This document shows positions 53,580 to 62,276 of a stretch of DNA of 64,000 nucleotides, in pieces (position 1 is the stretch's first letter; each line of letters opens with the position of its first letter). The notes beneath the pieces are model-generated. The model was not told the origin of the DNA, did not search any database, and was given only the letters and a program-made list of their open reading frames with translations. Origin of the DNA: Marivita sp. (GTDB lineage: Bacteria > Pseudomonadota > Alphaproteobacteria > Rhodobacterales > Rhodobacteraceae); the NCBI RefSeq assembly GCF_017643905.1, contig NZ_JAEPMO010000001.1:1-64000 (forward strand). Direction: 5' to 3'. A program made the translations under genes and the position numbers.

Positions 53580-55082
53580 TTACTTCTTCTTGCCGAACCC
53601 GCTCAGGCCCGGCGGCAGGCCCATGCCGCCACCCAGACCGGGCATGCCGCCCTTGCCGCCAAGCGCCTTGGCGGCCTGTTCCAGGGCTTTCGGGTCCATC
53701 TGGCCCATCATCTCTTCCGGGCTGGGGCCGCCTTTGCCGAACATGCCCTTCATGGCCTGTTTCAGCATGCCGCCTTTGCCCATCTTACCCATCTTCTTCA
53801 TCATGTCGGACATTTGACGGTGCATCTTGAGCAGCTTGTTCAAGTCGGACACGTCCATCCCCGACCCTGCGGCAATGCGCTTCTTGCGGCTGGCCTGAAG
53901 GATCTGCGGGTTCGCGCGTTCCTTCTTGGTCATGGAGTTGATCAGCGCGATCTGCTGACGCAGCATGCGGTCGTCGATACCTGCGCCGTCCATCTGCTTT
54001 TGCATCTTCTGCGCGCCGGGCATCATGGCCAGCATGCCTTCCATGCCGCCCATCTTCATCATCTGTTCCAGCTGCATCTTGAGGTCGTTCATGTTGAACT
54101 GACCCTTCTGGAAGCGCTTCATCATGCGCTCGGCTTGTTCGACCTCAAGCGTCTGCTGTGCCTTCTCGACAAGGGCTACGATGTCGCCCATGCCAAGGAT
54201 GCGGCCTGCAATCCGGTCCGGCTCGAAGGTTTCGAGCGCGTCCATCTTTTCGCCAAGGCCGACAAAGCGGATCGGCTTGCCGGTCACAGCACGCATTGAC
54301 AGGGCTGCACCGCCGCGTCCATCGCCGTCCATCCGTGTCAGAACAACGCCGGTGATTCCGATGCGGTCGTCAAAATTCTGTGCCGTGTGCACCGCGTCCT
54401 GACCGGTCAGGCCGTCGACCACCAGCAGCGTTTCGCGCGGATTGGCGACATCGCGCACCGCCTCGACCTGCGCCATCAGCTCTTCGTCAATGGACAGACG
54501 GCCTGCGGTATCGAGCATGTAGACATCGTAACCGCCCAGCGACGCCTGTGTCTTGGCGCGCTTAGCGATTGCAACCGGGTCTTCACCCTTGACAATGGGA
54601 AGCGTGTCGACACCGATCTGAACACCGAGGATCTGCAGCTGCTCCATCGCCGCCGGGCGGTTCACGTCGAGCGATGCCATGAGAACGCGCTTGCCGTCCC
54701 GCTCTTTCAGGCGTTTGGCGATCTTGGCAGTTGTCGTGGTCTTACCGCCCCCCTGCAGACCGACCATCAGGATCGGGGCAGGCGGGTTGTCGATCTTCAG
54801 TTTGCCGGGGTCTTCGTCACCGCTCAGCACATGCTTGAGCTCGTCATGGACAATCTTGACTACCTGTTGGCCGGGTGTGACCGATTTCGTCACGGCCTGA
54901 CCGGTGGCCTTGTCCTGCACCGCTTTGATGAAGTCGCGGGCCACCGGCAGCGACACGTCGGCTTCAAGCAAGGCCACGCGGACTTCGCGCAGGGCGGATT
55001 TGACGTCGTCCTCGGACAGCGCGCCCTGTTTGGTCAGCCGATCAAAGACGCTGCCTAGGCGGTCGGACAGATTTTCAAACAT
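53580..55082 (-). CDS. ffh: Signal recognition particle protein Ffh
   Basis: This 500-residue GTPase binds 4.5S RNA and signal sequences and targets nascent inner-membrane proteins. The N domain begins MFENLSDRLGSVFDRLTKQGALSEDDVKSALREVRVALLEADV. The G domain has GLQGGGKTTTTAKIAKRL, DVNRPAAMEQL, DTAGRLSIDEELM and TRMDGDGRGGAALSM. The M domain is Met-rich (RMMKRFQKGQFNMNDLKMQLEQMMKMGGMEG) and ends in a long Gly/Met tail. AAAGGAGG precedes ATG 55082. It heads the GNAT-chorismate mutase-rpsP operon. Confidence 0.97.
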   Translation of the reverse strand: MFENLSDRLGSVFDRLTKQGALSEDDVKSALREVRVALLEADVSLPVARDFIKAVQDKATGQAVTKSVTPGQQVVKIVHDELKHVLSGDEDPGKLKIDNPPAPILMVGLQGGGKTTTTAKIAKRLKERDGKRVLMASLDVNRPAAMEQLQILGVQIGVDTLPIVKGEDPVAIAKRAKTQASLGGYDVYMLDTAGRLSIDEELMAQVEAVRDVANPRETLLVVDGLTGQDAVHTAQNFDDRIGITGVVLTRMDGDGRGGAALSMRAVTGKPIRFVGLGEKMDALETFEPDRIAGRILGMGDIVALVEKAQQTLEVEQAERMMKRFQKGQFNMNDLKMQLEQMMKMGGMEGMLAMMPGAQKMQKQMDGAGIDDRMLRQQIALINSMTKKERANPQILQASRKKRIAAGSGMDVSDLNKLLKMHRQMSDMMKKMGKMGKGGMLKQAMKGMFGKGGPSPEEMMGQMDPKALEQAAKALGGKGGMPGLGGGMGLPPGLSGFGKKK

Positions 55083-55151
55083 GGGCTTTCGCCTCCTTTG
55101 CTGCTGGATGTGTCCCCGACGTAAGGGCCAGCAACGGTTTTACCAAACGTC

Positions 55152-55246
55152 AAACGCCCCCACGGGCGTAACACGCTGGTGGGGGGCGATCCCGGACTGT
55201 GTCCAAGGGACCGGAAAGTCAGACTTCCCGGAGTTGGGAGGCGTTT
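55152..55246 (-). promoter_or_regulatory. Highly foldable 5' leader of ffh (candidate RNA switch)
   Basis: The 95-base stretch 70-165 bases upstream of ffh can form several stems on the minus strand. AAACGCC pairs with GGCGTTT at the ends. Inside, CCGGGAAGT-CTG-ACTTTCCGG (nine pairs, one G-U) and TCCC-TT-GGAC-ACA-GTCC-GGGA form hairpins. CGCCCCC-CAC with GTGGGGGCG forms a further long stem containing GCGT-GTT-ACGC. The outer stem and the last stem compete for the same GGCG, so two exclusive folds are possible. No protein frame fits. A regulatory role is inferred. Confidence 0.5.
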
Positions 55247-55288
55247 AGGCCAAACCGGCGCGCAGAGTCAAGCCGCGCGCCAGAGTGT

Positions 55289-55870
55289 TCAGGCGGCGAG
55301 GGCCTCAAGCGCCGCGGTCGCCTTGGCATGCGACGCCTCAGCATCCACCATCAATTGGTCGGCCGCGACGAACTGGACATCGGTGATTCCGACAAAGCCG
55401 AGTACGTGACGCAGGTAACCGCTGGCAAAATCGATCTCGGATCCGACCTGCGTTCCGCCCGATGTGATGGCGACGATCGCGCGCTTGCCGGTCAGCAAAC
55501 CTTGGGGGCCGGTTTCCGAATATTTGAAGGTGATCCCTGCGCGGGCAATGAGATCGATCCATGTCTTCAGCGTTGCCGGGATGCCGAAGTTGTAGATCGG
55601 CGCGCCGATGACGATTGTATCTGCCGATTTGATCTCTTCGATCAGGGTATCGGACAGAGCAAGCATCTGGCGCTGCGCGTCGGTGCGATCGTCTGCGGGC
55701 GTCCAGTTTGCGGCGAGCCAATCCGCGTCGATGGCCGGCATGGCCACGGCCAAATCGCGGTTGATCACGGCTTCCGGCTCAAGGCGGTCGATGATGCGCT
55801 GTGTCAGGGCGCGGCTTTCAGAACCCGAATGCCGGGCGGATGCGTCGATGCGAAGAACGGTATGTGTCAT
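55289..55870 (-). CDS. azoR: FMN-dependent NADH-azoreductase
   Basis: This 193-residue flavodoxin-fold enzyme reduces quinones and azo compounds with NADH. It starts MTHTVLRIDASARHSGSESRALTQRIIDRL, with the FMN phosphate loop (SARHSGSESRALT), the flavin-stacking APIYNFGIPATLKTWIDLIARAGITFKYSETGPQGLLTGKRAIVAITSGG. GGAGAG precedes ATG 55870. It is divergent from the LysR regulator gene, the usual arrangement for a regulator-target pair, so quinone or electrophile-induced expression is likely. Confidence 0.93.
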   Translation of the reverse strand: MTHTVLRIDASARHSGSESRALTQRIIDRLEPEAVINRDLAVAMPAIDADWLAANWTPADDRTDAQRQMLALSDTLIEEIKSADTIVIGAPIYNFGIPATLKTWIDLIARAGITFKYSETGPQGLLTGKRAIVAITSGGTQVGSEIDFASGYLRHVLGFVGITDVQFVAADQLMVDAEASHAKATAALEALAA

Positions 55871-55983
55871 GGGACTCTCCAGTCACGAACTTGTTTGCTT
55901 GTGAAGAGTACTTAGGTATTGCCTCAGCGCACGAAATAGGAAGATAAGCGCAGTTGATGTGAGTAATTGCACAAAGGTGGATC

Positions 55984-56871
55984 ATGGAGCATTGGGACGA
56001 GGTGCGCACGGCGTATCAGGTTGCTCGGCAAGGCACGGTCAGCGGAGCCGCCGAGGTATTGGGCGTTCACCACGCCACCGTTATCCGACACATTGACGCT
56101 CTTGAAGCGCGGCTGGGCGTCAAGCTGTTTCAGCGCCATGCGCGCGGATACACGCCGACGGAATCTGGTGAGGACCTCGCCCGCGTTGCTCAGACCACCG
56201 AGGACCAATTGCAGCAATTGGTCGGCCGCATCCGGGGACGCGGTGCCGATGTGAGTGGTGAATTGATGGTCACGTCCATTGTGGAGCTGTCCAATTTCCT
56301 TGTCCCGGTTCTTTCGGACTTCAAGGACAATTACCCCCGCGTCGTGCTGCGCTACCTGACCGACGCGCGCGTGTTCCGACTGGAATACGGCGAGGCGCAT
56401 GTTGCGATCCGCGCGGGATCGGTTCCCGATGAGCCGGACAATGTCGTACAACCGCTGACAAAGCTCAAGATCGGGTTTTACGCATCCAAGAGCTATGTCG
56501 AAAAACATGGCCTTCCCAAAGGCGAAGATGATCTGGTGAATCATTTCTTCGTCGGCAACGACAATCCTGATGGCCGTGCGCCGTTCCAACAATGGCTTCG
56601 TGCAAAGGTGCCATATGAGCGTGTCGTGTTCCGGGCAACCGACACTTACAGCATGATCACGGCCGTCCGCAGCGGTGCGGGCATGGGGTTCATGCCGGTG
56701 GCGCAAGGCGCGGAGGATCCTGATCTTGTCGAGGTGATGCCGCCGAAGGAAGAATGGGTGGCACCCTTGTGGCTGGTCACTCATGTGGACTTGCATCGCA
56801 CGGCAAAGGTGCAGGCCCTGCTGGCGCATCTCAAAGAGGCGGTCAAAGTGCTTGACGCTGCACATTCCTAA
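55984..56871 (+). CDS. LysR-family transcriptional regulator
   Basis: This 295-residue regulator has the N-terminal winged helix (WDEVRTAYQVARQGTVSGAAEVLGVHHATVIRHIDALEARLGVKLFQRHARGYTPTESGEDLARVAQ) and a substrate domain (SNFLVPVLSDFKDNYPRVVLRYL onward). The 112-base gap to azoR contains the expected LysR operator region, though I cannot single out one T-N11-A site. Regulation of azoR is inferred from divergence. It is followed two bases later by an exporter gene. Confidence 0.92.
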   Translation: MEHWDEVRTAYQVARQGTVSGAAEVLGVHHATVIRHIDALEARLGVKLFQRHARGYTPTESGEDLARVAQTTEDQLQQLVGRIRGRGADVSGELMVTSIVELSNFLVPVLSDFKDNYPRVVLRYLTDARVFRLEYGEAHVAIRAGSVPDEPDNVVQPLTKLKIGFYASKSYVEKHGLPKGEDDLVNHFFVGNDNPDGRAPFQQWLRAKVPYERVVFRATDTYSMITAVRSGAGMGFMPVAQGAEDPDLVEVMPPKEEWVAPLWLVTHVDLHRTAKVQALLAHLKEAVKVLDAAHS

Positions 56872-56872
56872 T

Positions 56873-57784
56873 ATGACTGAAGCGCATCGCGGTCACTTGG
56901 CCATGTTGGCCTTTTCGGCGCTTGTGGCCGGGTCGTTCTCGCTTGGGTCGATGGCCGCGCCACATATCGCGCCTGACGCCTTGAACGCGGTGCGTTTTGT
57001 CATCGCGTCGGCGATCTTGGCTGTTCTCGTCTTTTCGACCGGAGGTGTGGATCGACCCGCATTACAGGCACCGTGGCGGTATCCCGTCCTTGCGCTGTTT
57101 CTTGTCGCCTATTTTGTCCTGATGTTCGAAGGGCTGAAAACCGGGGCGCCGGTTTCGATGGCTGCGGTGTTCACGTTGACGCCAATGATTGCGGCCGGGT
57201 TCGGCTGGCTGCTGCTGCGTCAGGTCCTGACCGGACGCATGGCTATCGCGCTGACCATTGGCGGCATCGGTGCGCTTTGGGTGATCTTCCGCGCCGAGCT
57301 GTCTGCGTTCCTGGCATTCGAAATCGGTCGCGGTGAAATGGTCTACTTTGTGGGCTGTGTGGCCCACGCCGTCTATGCGCCGATGGTGCCCAAGCTGAAC
57401 CGGGGCGAACGCCCTGCGGTCTTTACGCTGGGTGTGCTGATAATGGGCGCGGTGCTGTTGCTGGTTTTCGGGTATCCGTCAATAATGGCTACGGAGTGGG
57501 CAGAATTACCGTCAATCGTTTGGGTGACCATTGCCTACACCTCGGTTTTTGCCAGTGCGGCGACGTTCCTGCTGCTCCAATATGCGACCATGCGTATTCC
57601 GTCAGCCAAGGTCATGGCCTACACCTATCTCACGCCAAGCTGGGTGATCCTGTGGGAAATGGCGCTCGGGCGGCCGCTTCCGCCAATGCTCATTCTTGTG
57701 GGGGTCGGACTGACAATGGTGGCGCTCGGGCTTCTGCTCAAGGATGACAGCCAGGTCCGGGGCAGAGTGGCGTCAGAAGGGTAA
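56873..57784 (+). CDS. DMT-superfamily (EamA) transporter
   Basis: This 303-residue inner-membrane protein has about ten helices in two EamA repeats: the first LAMLAFSALVAGSFSLGSMAAPHIAPDALNAVRFVIASAILAVLVF, the second MVYFVGCVAHAVYAPMVPKLNRGERPAVFTLGVLIMGAVLLLVF. The conserved TPMIAAGFGWLLLRQVLTGRMAIALTIGGIGALWVI segment is present. ATG 56873 starts two bases after the LysR stop, so they are co-transcribed. The substrate is unknown; export of a compound sensed by the LysR protein is plausible. Confidence 0.88.
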   Translation: MTEAHRGHLAMLAFSALVAGSFSLGSMAAPHIAPDALNAVRFVIASAILAVLVFSTGGVDRPALQAPWRYPVLALFLVAYFVLMFEGLKTGAPVSMAAVFTLTPMIAAGFGWLLLRQVLTGRMAIALTIGGIGALWVIFRAELSAFLAFEIGRGEMVYFVGCVAHAVYAPMVPKLNRGERPAVFTLGVLIMGAVLLLVFGYPSIMATEWAELPSIVWVTIAYTSVFASAATFLLLQYATMRIPSAKVMAYTYLTPSWVILWEMALGRPLPPMLILVGVGLTMVALGLLLKDDSQVRGRVASEG

Positions 57785-58762
57785 TCTTTCTAGCGAAAAA
57801 CCCTCGGCCTCAAGAAGGGCCAGAACACCATCACGCCCCGGTAAATGCGCCGCGCCGAACGCCGCGATGACGGTTTCATTCTTTTCGGTTGCCTCAATCA
57901 GAACCGGGATCCAGGCGCGGTTTCGGTCGATCAGCAGTTCCTGCTCCATAGTCGCAAAAATCTCGGCTGCGGCATCTGACGGGATCGGGCTGTAGCGCTC
58001 GGCAAGAATGGTCGACATGGCCCAGCCTTCTGCGGGGGCTTCGTCGAAATAACTCGCCAGCATGGTCGCAAACAGGTCTTCGCTAATCGCCGGATCGACC
58101 AGAGCAGACAGCATCATGTCGATCTGCACATCGCGGGGCTGGTCCGCAAAGGCGGCGAAAATCGTCTCCACATCCTCAAGCGCGGCACTGGGAATACCAA
58201 CTGAAGTCGCGATTTCTTCGATGCGGGCATCCAAACCGCCGTCGGAGAGAACGGTCTCTGACGCACAGGGCGGAATGGCCAGAAGAATTGACACGTACCA
58301 TGGCTGAAACCGCGCGGCCATGAAGGGCGGAACGCCGCGCGCATTCAGCGCCTCTGACATCTGTGCCCATTGCGCCTCGCTCAGCAAATCTGGCAGCGTC
58401 GCGTCCGGCATGAGCAAAAGGCTTGGATCGGTCGACAGGCGCTGCTGCAAAGCGAGCTCATCTTCGTTTGTCATTTCCAGCAATAGCAGATCGGCACTCT
58501 CAACGGTGTTGCGCAGGCGGTTCAAGGGGGCATCCAGACGTGGATCAGACAGGTGCATCGTGCCGATCAGGTGCAATGTGGCACCGTCCCGCGTGGCTTT
58601 CCAATGATTGCCTTGCGCAAACGGGTCGTCAGCGACGATGGCGTCAAGGCGATCGCGCTCTCCTTGGTCAAGCGTGGCGCGCAGGTCATTGCCCGAACAG
58701 GCGGCAAAGGCAGGCAGCGCCAATACGAGACAGCACAAAACCGACAGCAGGCGAGCAATCAT
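57773..58762 (-). CDS. TraB/GumN-family protein, secreted
   Basis: This 329-residue protein has a signal peptide (MIARLLSVLCCLVLALPAFAACSG) and the TraB/GumN core: ATLHLIGTMHLSDPRLDAPLNRLRNTVESADLLLLEMTNEDEL, including the GTMH motif shared with Tiki/TraB proteases. The C-terminal part has AFGAAHLPGRDGVLALLEAEGFSLERL, the second family motif with His. These conserved His/Glu residues suggest metal-dependent peptidase activity in the periplasm. ATG 58762 is preferred to 58846. It converges on the DMT gene with a 12-base overlap. Confidence 0.88.
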   Translation of the reverse strand: MIARLLSVLCCLVLALPAFAACSGNDLRATLDQGERDRLDAIVADDPFAQGNHWKATRDGATLHLIGTMHLSDPRLDAPLNRLRNTVESADLLLLEMTNEDELALQQRLSTDPSLLLMPDATLPDLLSEAQWAQMSEALNARGVPPFMAARFQPWYVSILLAIPPCASETVLSDGGLDARIEEIATSVGIPSAALEDVETIFAAFADQPRDVQIDMMLSALVDPAISEDLFATMLASYFDEAPAEGWAMSTILAERYSPIPSDAAAEIFATMEQELLIDRNRAWIPVLIEATEKNETVIAAFGAAHLPGRDGVLALLEAEGFSLERLPF

Positions 58763-58844
58763 CCAAGTATCCTTTTCGGTCTTCCCTGTCAGGAAGCTAG
58801 GCGTTGCACTTGTCAGCGGCAAGGCGGTCGCGCATTGATGAGGC

Positions 58845-59510
58845 ATGGAGCGTGAAGCCGATCTTTATCCACCTGTAAAAGCCTTTCTTGAGGCGCAGGG
58901 ATATTCCGTCAAAGGCGAGATCGGCGCGGTCGATCTGGTTGCTGTCCGGGGCGATGAAGACCCTGTCGTGGTCGAATTGAAACTGCGTCTGAACCTGACG
59001 CTCTATCATCAGGCGGTGACGCGGCTGCGGCTGACCGATCTGGTGTACATCGCGGTGCTCAAGCCGACGGGGCGCAATGCACGGCGGTCCTTGCGCGAGA
59101 ACCGGATCATGTGCCGCCGCCTTGGGCTTGGGTTTCTGACGGTGCGCGCAGACGGCGTGGTCGAAGCGCACTGCGATCCGGGCCGCTATCTGCCGCGCCA
59201 GACCAAAGCCAAGCGCGAAAAGCTGCTGCGAGAGTTTCATCGGCTCGAGGGTGATCCGAACGCCGGGGGCGCCACCCGCCACGGCATCGTCACCGCCTAC
59301 CGGCAGGATGCGCTGCGTTGCGCCATTTATCTTGCCGAAACAGGTGCCGAGAAAGGGTCCATCGTGGCCAGGGCGACCGGCGTTGCCAATGCCACGACGC
59401 TGATGCGCGACAACCATTACGGTTGGTTCTGCAAGGTCGAAACGGGTGTGTATGACCTGACGCCGGAGGGGCGTCAGGGCTTGGCGGATTGGGGCGAAAG
59501 CCTTGGCTAG
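58845..59510 (+). CDS. DUF2161 putative PD-(D/E)XK nuclease-like protein
   Basis: This 221-residue cytoplasmic protein matches DUF2161. The N-terminal half carries a PD-(D/E)XK pattern, with GAVDLVAV and PVVVELKLRLNLTLYHQAVTRLRLTDLVYIAV (Asp, then Glu-x-Lys). The C-terminal half looks like a winged helix (GATRHGIVTAYRQDALRCAIYLAETGAEKGSIVARATGVANATTLMRDNHYGWFCKVETGVYDLTPEGRQGLADWGE). It may cut or bind DNA. It is divergent from the TraB-like gene by a small gap. Confidence 0.87.
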   Translation: MEREADLYPPVKAFLEAQGYSVKGEIGAVDLVAVRGDEDPVVVELKLRLNLTLYHQAVTRLRLTDLVYIAVLKPTGRNARRSLRENRIMCRRLGLGFLTVRADGVVEAHCDPGRYLPRQTKAKREKLLREFHRLEGDPNAGGATRHGIVTAYRQDALRCAIYLAETGAEKGSIVARATGVANATTLMRDNHYGWFCKVETGVYDLTPEGRQGLADWGESLG

Positions 59511-59522
59511 ATTGGCATAAGC

Positions 59523-62018
59523 TTATTCGACCTTGATCGTCGCAGATGCAATGCTTTCCCGGTCCTGACGGATGAAATACTGCACCACGTAGTCGCCCGG
59601 AGCGTCCGGCAGGATGATTGTCGCCGGGTTGCCGCTGCGCGTATAGGCCCAGCTTTGCCATTGTTCGCCGCCCGTTGCGTCCGCAGGACCAACGCCGATG
59701 TAGTCTTCCGCGTAATCAGGCCCGGTCCAGCCGATTTCGACGGTGGCCCCCGGTGTCGCCGTCGCGGGCACACTCAGCGTCGCCTCAACCGGGGTCACGG
59801 TGATCGGGGTTTCTGCAATCGCGTTGCGGTCTTGTCTGACGAAATACCGGATCAGGTGATCCCCCGGTGTTGCGGGCACCAAGAGTTTTGCGGGCGCTCC
59901 GTCGCGCGTATACACCCAATTTTCCCACCGGTTTGCCCCATCCGCATCCGCGCGTCCGATCCCAAGGTAGTCCTCGCTGTAGTTCGGGCCTGTCCACGCG
60001 ACGTCGATGGTCGATCCGGCCGGAGCGCTGGCCGGAGCCTGAAGTGTCGCCTCAACCGGTTTCAGCGAAATTGGCACAGACGTCAGGGGAGTACGATCCT
60101 GCCGCTGGAAATAGGTGATAAGGTACTCGCCGGGTTCCACCGGCATCACCAGATCAAGCGGGCTGCCCTCGCGGGTGTAGGTCCAGTTCTCCCACTGATT
60201 TGCACCGTCGGCATCTGCGCGCCCAACGCCGATATAGTCCTCGTCGTAGTTCGGGCCGGTCCAGCCAATTTCGATGGTTGATCCGACGAACGCCTCTGTT
60301 GGCGCCGTGATGCTGGCACTGACCGCCGTCAACGTGATCGGAACCGACGTGAGCGGTGTGCGGTCCTGTCGTTGGAAATAGGTAATGACATACTCGCCGG
60401 GTTCTGCAGGCATCACAAGGTCAAGAGGGCTGCCCTCGCGGGTGTAGGTCCAGTTTTCCCATTGGTTCGCACCGTCGGCATCTGCGCGCCCGATGCCGAT
60501 GTAATCTTCGGCATAGTTCGGTCCGGTCCAGCCGATTTCGATGGTCGATCCGGCAACGGCCTCGGTCGGCGCGGTGATGCTGGCTGTGACCTCGGTTGCC
60601 GTAAACGCGATGGTCGTCAGCGGCGTTCTATCCTGCCGCATGAAGTAGGTGATGGCATAGTTGCCGGGCTCTGCCGGGATGGTCAGTTTGGCCGGTGATC
60701 CGTCGCGGACATAGGTCCAGTTCTCCCACTGGTTTGCTCCGTCTGCCGCCACCCTGCCGATGCCGATATAGTCCTATTTGTAATTTGGGCCTCTCCAGTC
60801 GACCATGATTTCAGAGCCCGCCGGGGCCTCGGCCACGGTCTGGAGGGTCGCGGTCGCGGGTGTGACCATGATCTCGGTCTGTCCCAACGGTTCGCGGCCA
60901 TCGCGTTTGAAATATGTGATGACATGCGGGCCGGGTGTGGGCGGAACCAAAAGGTCTACCGGGTTGCCGGACGATGTGTAGCTCCAGTTGCGCCACTGGT
61001 TTGCACCGTCTGCATCTGCGGCACCGATCCCGATATAGTCTTCCTTTTCATTCGGGCCGTCCCATCCCACCTGGATCGTGCTTCCCGCGACGGCCTCTAC
61101 CGGGGCCAGAACGCGCGCCTTGTCCTGCGGAGCGGGAAAGGCGATTTGTACTGTTGCACTATCACCAATCGCCACGAATTGGCGGGTCATTTCGGTTTCC
61201 AGCGCAACGCTGTAGGCGATGGCGGTGTACGATCCTTCGGGCAATTGCAGGTCAAGCGGATTGCCTTCGGTATCGCTGAGGACAGTGTTGGTGTTGCTTG
61301 TCAGTTCCCAGAGCACAGGGCCGGACACCAACATGTCCGTGCCTTCGATTACGGCTGTCAGCGTGGTTGGCACGACGACAGGTTCGGGGTCCGGTTCGGG
61401 CGCAGCGGCCACCTGTGTCAGGGCGGCGGTTAACTGATCCGCGTTGTCGGCAGTGAGGAATTGCCCGCCGGTTTCGTCGGCGATGCACTGCATCTGCGCC
61501 AAAGCCTCGGGGTCAGAGCCAACGTCGAAACCGATCACATGGGCGGTGAAATCAATGCCGGCCTCTTCCAACAGGCGCGCGGCTGCGCAGGGATCGGGAT
61601 TGCAGGTCTCAACCCCGTCACTGACAAGGATGACGGTCGCCTTTTCCTCGGTGTAGCGCAGGGCTTGCGCGGCGGCGATGACTGCGTCGGTCATGGGCGT
61701 CTTGCCCAAGGGCTTGATCCCGTTCACGGCGGTCGCAATCTGGGCCGCCGTTCCCGGTGCCGGGGCGACGACCGTTTCGATATCCGTGCATTCGCCGCGT
61801 TCGCGGTGGCCATAGACCGTCAGGCCAAGCCCCTGTTCTGCTGGGAAATCCGACAGAAGCTTGCCCACGACGTCTTGCGCGATGGTGATCTTGGCAACGC
61901 CATCGACCTGTCCCCACATCGACCCGGATCCGTCCATCACGAGAACCGTGTTGGGCTGGTTTTGCGCGGTGGCGATCGTGGCAAAAGCCGTTAGGGAAAG
62001 GGCAAGCAAATGTCGCAT
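59523..62018 (-). pseudogene. Secreted VWA protein with six tandem repeats, interrupted by in-frame TAG
   Basis: From ATG 62018 the gene encodes a signal peptide (MRHLLALSLTAFATIATAQ), a von Willebrand A domain with an intact MIDAS (VLVMDGSGSMWG, GKTPMTDA, LVSDGVETC), a linker, and six repeats of about 88 residues each with the core GPNYxEDYIGIGRADADGANQWENWTYTREGSP. In repeat 2 a TAG at 60774-60776 replaces the Glu of the YxEDYIG motif; the frame then continues to 59523, giving 831 residues if read through. Repeats 3 and 4 are most alike in DNA, so a recent duplication is likely. It is secreted and presumably a calcium- or metal-binding adhesion or surface protein. The TAG is a real lesion or a sequence error. 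Confidence 0.85.
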
Positions 62019-62276
62019 CGGATGTGTCCTCGAAATCAGGTGATTCAATGACACCAGAGAAGCACGTTGAATCGGACATGCACAGGTTTCGCAGAACCAA
62101 AATTTCGCTTTTTTTGCTTGGCGAAAAGACGCCGTGTGCTAATGATTTGAGCAAGTTCGTGAAAGCTGCTCAGAAATTATGCGCCCTTGGCCTCTGGAAA
62201 TAGGTGGACGGTCCTTCGTGTTCCGTTTCTCCAACTGATGGAACAGCTTGCCTCGAACAAACTGTGGAGATTCTCG

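Noticed and set aside
55152-55246. 4.5S SRP RNA gene (ffs) next to ffh
   Set aside because: The conserved apical loop of SRP RNA (GGTCAGGTCCGGAAGGAAGCAGC-like) is absent, and the region is immediately upstream of ffh on the same strand.
3461-62018. Genome-wide recoding of TAG as a sense codon
   Set aside because: Intact genes in the window, such as lepB, fmt, def3 and moaE, end in TAG at the expected length, so TAG is used as a normal stop here. The two internal TAGs are better explained as lesions or errors.
62019-62276. Thiamine (TPP) riboswitch before the NMT1/THI5-type gene
   Set aside because: No CTGAGA...ACCTGAT-like core is visible, and the family includes many non-thiamine transporters.
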